A DNA stretch of 64,000 bases from Streptomyces sp. CB00455 (lineage in GTDB: Bacteria; Actinomycetota; Actinomycetes; Streptomycetales; Streptomycetaceae). This document shows positions 60,036 to 64,000 of the stretch, piece after piece (the stretch's first letter is position 1; each line of letters begins with the position of its first letter). The notes beneath the pieces were generated by a model. It saw only the letters and a program-made list of their open reading frames with translations. It was not told where the DNA came from and did not search any database. The stretch is taken from the NCBI RefSeq assembly GCF_001905445.1, contig NZ_LIVQ01000003.1:1018166-1082165 (forward strand), read 5' to 3'. Position numbers and translations under genes: made by a program.

Positions 60036-61588
60036 CCGGCCCCCCCACCCCCGAACCCCGCCCCGACGCCCAATCCCCCGCCACGCCCGGCACCCCTGAC
60101 CGAGCCCGGGACCTCCCCGGCGCGAACAGCCGCCCCGGCGGCCCCGGCGGAAACTCCGCCAGCCGCAGCGGGGGCGACCCCCGCACCCCCGAAAGGCCTG
60201 GCGGGACCGGCGGATCACCGAACGTCCCCGGCAGAGCGGGCACCTCTGGCGGGGCCCCAGGCCTCCCCGGCGGCCCCGGCACCCCCGGTGACCCCGGCAC
60301 CCCCGGTGACCCCGGCGCGCCTGGTGCCCCCGGCGGCCCCGGCGTGGCCGGTGGCGCCGCCGTAGCCGGGGCCGGCCGGGCGCAGGGGTTGCGGCGGCTG
60401 CGGGGCGCGCGGAGTGTTCTCGCCGTCGTCGCCGTGCTCGCCGCAGGCGGACTCGCCCTCGCAGCCCTCGGCTCCGGCACCCGCCACGGCCTCCTCGACC
60501 CCCGCTCCGCCGACCCCTCCGGCAGCCGGGCCGTCGCCGAGCTCCTCAAGGACCGCGGCGTCACCACCCGCGTCGTCACCACGGCCCGCGAGGCCGCCGG
60601 CGCCGCCGGCCCCCGCACCACCCTCCTGGTCACCGACCCGGACCGCCTCGGCGCAGCCCAGCGCGGCGCGCTGCGCTCGGCCATGGACCTCTCCGGCGGC
60701 CGCACCGTCCTGCTCGCCCCCGGCAGCCAGAGCCTCGCCGGCCTGGCCCCCGGCGTACGCACCAAGGGAGACGCCGGGCAGGACAACCTGGCCCCCGCCT
60801 GCGACCTGCCCGCCGCGACCACCGCCGGCCGCGCCGGCACCGGCAGCGGCCTGCGCTACACGACCACCCTCCCCGGGGCCACCGCCTGCTACCCCAGCGA
60901 CGGCCACCCCACCCTGGTCGTCCTCCCCACCGGCACCTCCGCCGGCACCGGCCGCACCGGCGCCCCCGGCGCCCCCCGCACCACCGGCGACACCGTCCTC
61001 CTCGGCTCCGAGACGATCCTCCTCAACGAGAGCCTCGCCGACGAGGGCAACGCCTCCCTCGCCCTCCAACTCCTCGGCTCCCGACCCGAACTCGTCTGGT
61101 ACATGCCGTCCCTCGCGGACTCCGGCCCGGACACCGGCTCCGGCCAGGACAAGACCCTCTTCGACCTCGTCCCGGCCGGCTGGTCCTGGGCCCTGCTCCA
61201 GCTCTTCCTCGCCGCCGCCCTCGCCGCCCTCTGGCGCGCCCGCCGGCTCGGCCCCCTCGTCACCGAGAAGCTGCCCGTCGTCATCCGCGCCTCCGAGGCC
61301 ACCGAGGGCCGCGCCCGCCTCTACCGCAAGACGGGGGCCCGCGACCGCGCGGCCACCGTGCTGCGCGCCGCCGCCCGCGAACGCCTGGCCGCCATGGTCG
61401 GCGTACCGCACACCCACGCGCACGACCCCTCGGCGCTGGCGCCCGCCGTCTCCGCCCGACTCACCGGCGACCCGCGGACCAGGGACGTCACCGCCCTGCT
61501 CTTCGGCCCCGCCCCCTCCGGCGACGCGGCGCTCGTCGCGCTCGCCGACCACCTCGACGCCCTCGAAAGAGAGGTCCGCACGTCATGA
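60032..61588 (+). CDS. DUF4350 domain protein with collagen-like N-terminal repeats
   Basis: The product is 518 residues from ATG 60032, coupled to the previous gene by an ATGA overlap. Residues about 70-105 read as Gly-x-y triplets with GTPGDPGTPGDPG, in what is predicted to be the cytoplasmic N-terminus. TM1 is SVLAVVAVLAAGGLALAAL. The DUF4350 core (DPSGSRAVAELLKDRGVTTR, LLVTDPDRL) faces out. A C-terminal TM (WALLQLFLAAALAALW) follows, then a cytoplasmic tail RARRLGPLVTEKLPVVIRASE typical of the family. It is probably part of a MoxR-associated envelope complex. Confidence 0.88.
   Translation: MTGPPTPEPRPDAQSPATPGTPDRARDLPGANSRPGGPGGNSASRSGGDPRTPERPGGTGGSPNVPGRAGTSGGAPGLPGGPGTPGDPGTPGDPGAPGAPGGPGVAGGAAVAGAGRAQGLRRLRGARSVLAVVAVLAAGGLALAALGSGTRHGLLDPRSADPSGSRAVAELLKDRGVTTRVVTTAREAAGAAGPRTTLLVTDPDRLGAAQRGALRSAMDLSGGRTVLLAPGSQSLAGLAPGVRTKGDAGQDNLAPACDLPAATTAGRAGTGSGLRYTTTLPGATACYPSDGHPTLVVLPTGTSAGTGRTGAPGAPRTTGDTVLLGSETILLNESLADEGNASLALQLLGSRPELVWYMPSLADSGPDTGSGQDKTLFDLVPAGWSWALLQLFLAAALAALWRARRLGPLVTEKLPVVIRASEATEGRARLYRKTGARDRAATVLRAAARERLAAMVGVPHTHAHDPSALAPAVSARLTGDPRTRDVTALLFGPAPSGDAALVALADHLDALEREVRTS
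60278..60313 (+). repeat. 18-bp tandem repeat encoding Gly-Thr-Pro-Gly-Asp-Pro
   Basis: Two perfect 18-bp units (60278-60295, 60296-60313) and flanking variants encode the collagen-like part of the DUF4350 protein. Confidence 0.85.
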
Positions 61589-62565
61589 CGTACCCGGCCA
61601 CCGAGTCCGCCACCGCGGACAGCGCCCGCGCTTCGCTCGAAGCGCTCCGCACCGAGATCGGCAAGGCCGTGGTCGGGCAGGACTCCGCCGTCACCGGCCT
61701 CGTCGTCGCACTGTTGTGCCGCGGCCACGTCCTCCTCGAAGGCGTCCCCGGCGTCGCGAAGACCCTCCTCGTACGAGCCCTCGCCGCCTCCCTCGAACTC
61801 GACACCAAGCGCGTCCAGTTCACCCCCGACCTGATGCCGAGCGATGTCACCGGCTCCCTCGTCTACGACGCCCGCACCGCCGAGTTCTCCTTCCAGAACG
61901 GCCCGGTCTTCACCAACCTCCTCCTCGCGGACGAGATCAACCGGACCCCGCCCAAGACCCAGTCCTCGCTCCTCGAAGCGATGGAGGAGCGCCAGGTCAC
62001 GGTGGACGGCACCCCCCGGCCCCTCCCGGAGCCCTTCCTCGTCGCCGCCACCATGAACCCGCTGGAGTACGAGGGCACTTACCCCCTGCCCGAAGCCCAG
62101 CTGGACCGCTTCCTCCTCAAGCTCACCGTCCCGCTCCCCTCCCGCGAGGACGAGATCGGGGTCCTGACCCGCCACGCCGCCGGCTTCAACCCCCGCGACC
62201 TGCACGCCGCCGGCATCCGTCCGGTGGCCGGCCCCGCCCAGCTCGAAGCCGCACGCGAAGCCGTGGCCGGGGTCTGCGTCTCCCCCGAGATCGCCGGCTA
62301 CGTCGTCGACATCTGCCGCGCCACCCGCGAATCGCCGTCGCTCACCCTCGGCGTCTCCCCCCGCGGCGCGACCGCCCTGCTGGCCACCTCCCGCGCCTGG
62401 GCGTGGCTGACCGGCCGCGACTACGTCACCCCCGACGACGTGAAGGCCCTCGCCCTGCCGACCCTCCGCCACCGCGTCCAGCTGCGCCCGGAAGCCGAGA
62501 TGGAGGGTGTGACGGCCGACGCCGTCATCACGGCGATCCTCTCCCACGTCCCCGTCCCGCGCTGA
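61585..62565 (+). CDS. MoxR family AAA+ ATPase
   Basis: The product is 326 residues from ATG 61585 (ATGA overlap). Motifs are Walker A LLEGVPGVAKTLLVRA, Walker B NLLLADEINRTPPKTQSSLLEAMEE, sensor 1 FLVAATMNPLEYEGTYPLPEAQLDRF, and the C-terminal lid. MoxR ATPases act as chaperones that mature or activate partner complexes, often with a DUF58/VWA protein encoded next, as here. It is cytoplasmic. Confidence 0.94.
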   Translation: MTYPATESATADSARASLEALRTEIGKAVVGQDSAVTGLVVALLCRGHVLLEGVPGVAKTLLVRALAASLELDTKRVQFTPDLMPSDVTGSLVYDARTAEFSFQNGPVFTNLLLADEINRTPPKTQSSLLEAMEERQVTVDGTPRPLPEPFLVAATMNPLEYEGTYPLPEAQLDRFLLKLTVPLPSREDEIGVLTRHAAGFNPRDLHAAGIRPVAGPAQLEAAREAVAGVCVSPEIAGYVVDICRATRESPSLTLGVSPRGATALLATSRAWAWLTGRDYVTPDDVKALALPTLRHRVQLRPEAEMEGVTADAVITAILSHVPVPR

Positions 62566-63875
62566 TGGCCCTCACCGGTCGCGCCGCCCTGCTGGCGGCC
62601 CTCGGCAGCATCCCCGTCGGCATCCTCGAACCGAGCTGGACGGGGATGCTCGCGGTCAACGGCCCCCTGGCGCTGGCCTGTGCGGTCGACTACGCCCTGG
62701 CCGCCCCCGTCCGGACCCTGCGTCCGACCCGCTCGGGCGACACCTCGGTCCGCCTCGGCGAGCCGGCGGACGTCCACCTCACCCTGACCAATCAGAGCAA
62801 CCGCCGGCTGCGCGCCCGCGTCCGCGACGCCTGGCCGCCCAGCAGCTGGCTCCCGGGGACGGAAACGGCGGCCTCCCGCCACACCGTGGTGATCCCCGCG
62901 GGCGAGCGCCGCCGCCTGACGACGCGTCTGCGGCCCACGCGCCGCGGCGACCGACAGGCCGACCGCGTGACCATCCGCTCGTACGGCCCGCTGGGCCTGT
63001 TCGCCCGCCAGGGCGCCCACGTCGTCCCCTGGACGGTCCGCGTCCTGCCCCCCTTCGCCAGCCGCAAGCACCTGCCCTCGCGCCTGGCGCGGCTGCGCGA
63101 ACTGGACGGCCGTACGAGCCTGCTGACGCGCGGTGACGGCACCGAGTTCGACAGCCTGCGCGATTACGTCCCCGGCGACGACACCCGCTCGATCGACTGG
63201 CGGGCCACGGCCCGGCAGCACAAGGTGGCCGTCCGCACCTGGCGCCCCGAACGCGACCGGCACATCCTGATCTGCCTGGACACCGGCCGCACCTCGGCGG
63301 GCCGCGTCGGCGACGCCCCCCGGCTGGACTCCGCGATGGACGCGGCCCTCCTCCTCGCCGCCCTCGCCACCCGCGCCGGCGACCGCGTGGACCTGCTGGC
63401 GCACGACCGCCGCCTGCGCGCCCTGGTCCAGGGACGTCCGGCGGCCGATGTCCTGCCGGCCTTCGTCAACGCGATGGCTGCGCTCGAACCGGAACTCGTC
63501 GAGACGGATGCGCGGACCCTGGTGTCCACGATCCTGCGCACCGCCCCCCGCCGCTCCCTGGTGGTCCTGCTGACCAGCCTGGACGCGGCGCCCGTCGAGG
63601 AGGGCCTGCTGCCGTTCCTGCCGCGCCTCACGCAGCGCCACACGGTCGTGCTGGCCTCCGTGGCGGACCCACACGTCGCGCGGATGACGACGTCCCGCGG
63701 CAGTGTGGAAGCCGTGTACGAGGCCGCGGCCGGCACGCAGTCCTCGGCTCAGCGCCGACGCACCGGTGACCAGCTGTCCCGCCACGGCGTCCACGTCGTG
63801 GACGCCACCCCGGAAACCCTGGCCCCCGCCCTCGCCGATGCCTACCTGGCTCTCAAGGCCGCCGGCCGCCTCTGA
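62565..63875 (+). CDS. DUF58 domain-containing membrane protein
   Basis: The product is 436 residues. It starts at ATG 62565, sharing one base with the MoxR stop (TGATG). Hydrophobic segments at the N-terminus (about 5-50) anchor it. The DUF58 core is RGDGTEFDSLRDYVPGDDTR, SIDWRATARQHKVAVRTWRPE. A VWA-like fold follows (ILICLDTGRTSAG, DAALLLAALATRAGDRVDLL), with the MIDAS-like DxGxTS lacking the canonical DxSxS. It is the likely MoxR partner and the last gene of the operon. Confidence 0.92.
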   Translation: MALTGRAALLAALGSIPVGILEPSWTGMLAVNGPLALACAVDYALAAPVRTLRPTRSGDTSVRLGEPADVHLTLTNQSNRRLRARVRDAWPPSSWLPGTETAASRHTVVIPAGERRRLTTRLRPTRRGDRQADRVTIRSYGPLGLFARQGAHVVPWTVRVLPPFASRKHLPSRLARLRELDGRTSLLTRGDGTEFDSLRDYVPGDDTRSIDWRATARQHKVAVRTWRPERDRHILICLDTGRTSAGRVGDAPRLDSAMDAALLLAALATRAGDRVDLLAHDRRLRALVQGRPAADVLPAFVNAMAALEPELVETDARTLVSTILRTAPRRSLVVLLTSLDAAPVEEGLLPFLPRLTQRHTVVLASVADPHVARMTTSRGSVEAVYEAAAGTQSSAQRRRTGDQLSRHGVHVVDATPETLAPALADAYLALKAAGRL

Positions 63876-63909
63876 GTCCCGCCCGTCCCGTCCCGTCCAG
63901 GTCACCCGT

Positions 63910-63947
63910 GCGGGGAGACGATCTCTTTCCTGAGATCGTCTCCCCGC
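63910..63947 (+). terminator. operon terminator
   Basis: A 16-bp perfect stem GCGGGGAGACGATCTC with its complement (63910-63925 with 63932-63947), a 6-nt loop, and then CAAAA; 34 nt after the DUF58 stop. Confidence 0.88.
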
Positions 63948-63966
63948 AAAAGGCCTTGAACGCAGA

Positions 63967-63998
63967 AAAGCCCCGCACCATGAATGGTGCGGGGCTTT
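63967..63998. terminator. second terminator at the window end
   Basis: A 15-bp perfect stem AAAGCCCCGCACCAT/ATGGTGCGGGGCTTT (63967-63981 with 63984-63998) with a 2-nt gap; in practice the loop will open further. It may serve a convergent gene beyond the window. Confidence 0.8.
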
Positions 63999-64000
63999 CC

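Overview
The window is chromosomal DNA from a Streptomyces (or very close actinomycete). Overall G+C is very high, coding frames are saturated with G/C at third positions, and many starts are GTG. The gene set is the conserved Streptomyces core: HupA-type HU, MtrAB-LpqB, Rv3235 and DUF6912 proteins beside secA, ssrA-smpB-ftsEX, large GDH180-type glutamate dehydrogenase, and PkaA-like kinases. From recalled gene order it matches the S. coelicolor region around SCO2943-SCO3018, but this was not checked by alignment. There are no insertion sequences, phage genes, CRISPR arrays, rRNA or recognisable tRNA genes, so this is ordinary core-arm chromosome.

Layout. 0-8 kb: 5' part of a GH20 hexosaminidase, DUF3039, YqgE, murA, HU, ACT-domain malic enzyme, a HelD-type RNA polymerase-associated helicase, and a structured intergenic segment between the last two. 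8-15 kb: CGNR regulator, acetyltransferase, uroporphyrinogen-III synthase fused to a winged helix beside a NarK nitrate/nitrite transporter, LysR regulator, MFS exporter. 14.7-20.3 kb: tmRNA, smpB, S41 protease, ftsX, ftsE in one minus-strand group, a tiny zinc-ribbon membrane protein, and prfB. 20.4-28.6 kb: a short Cys-containing leader peptide ahead of a 2-oxoglutarate/Fe(II) oxygenase, two Ser/Thr kinases, and a divergent FHA-FtsK-like protein. 28.7-32.5 kb: a sugar ABC importer without its own ATPase. 32.6-37.4 kb: a wall-polymer module (GT2/CDP-glycerol-transferase fusion, TetR regulator with two operator-like palindromes, TagGH-type exporter). 37.6-45.2 kb: NAD-glutamate dehydrogenase, HAD phosphatase, DUF6912, a long GC-rich spacer, Rv3235-family protein. 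45.5-53.2 kb: secA, acetyltransferase, AlkX-type DNA glycosylase, orphan LuxR-type response regulator, hibernation factor HPF, ComF. 53.4-57.9 kb: lpqB, mtrB, mtrA. 58.1-63.9 kb: an operon of membrane protein, DUF4129, DUF4350, MoxR ATPase and DUF58.

Functional themes are envelope building and export (murA, ftsEX, secA, TagGH-like transporter, MtrAB-LpqB), translation rescue and ribosome handling (ssrA, smpB, prfB, hpf), and phospho-signalling (two kinases flanking an FHA protein). The less ordinary items are: a sugar permease with an Ig-like SdrD_B-type domain inserted in an external loop; a leader-peptide/structured-leader arrangement in front of the oxygenase; a TetR operator pair bracketing a clear promoter; an FHA-FtsK protein whose P-loop lysine and Walker B glutamate are both replaced; and a candidate structured RNA upstream of the malic enzyme gene.
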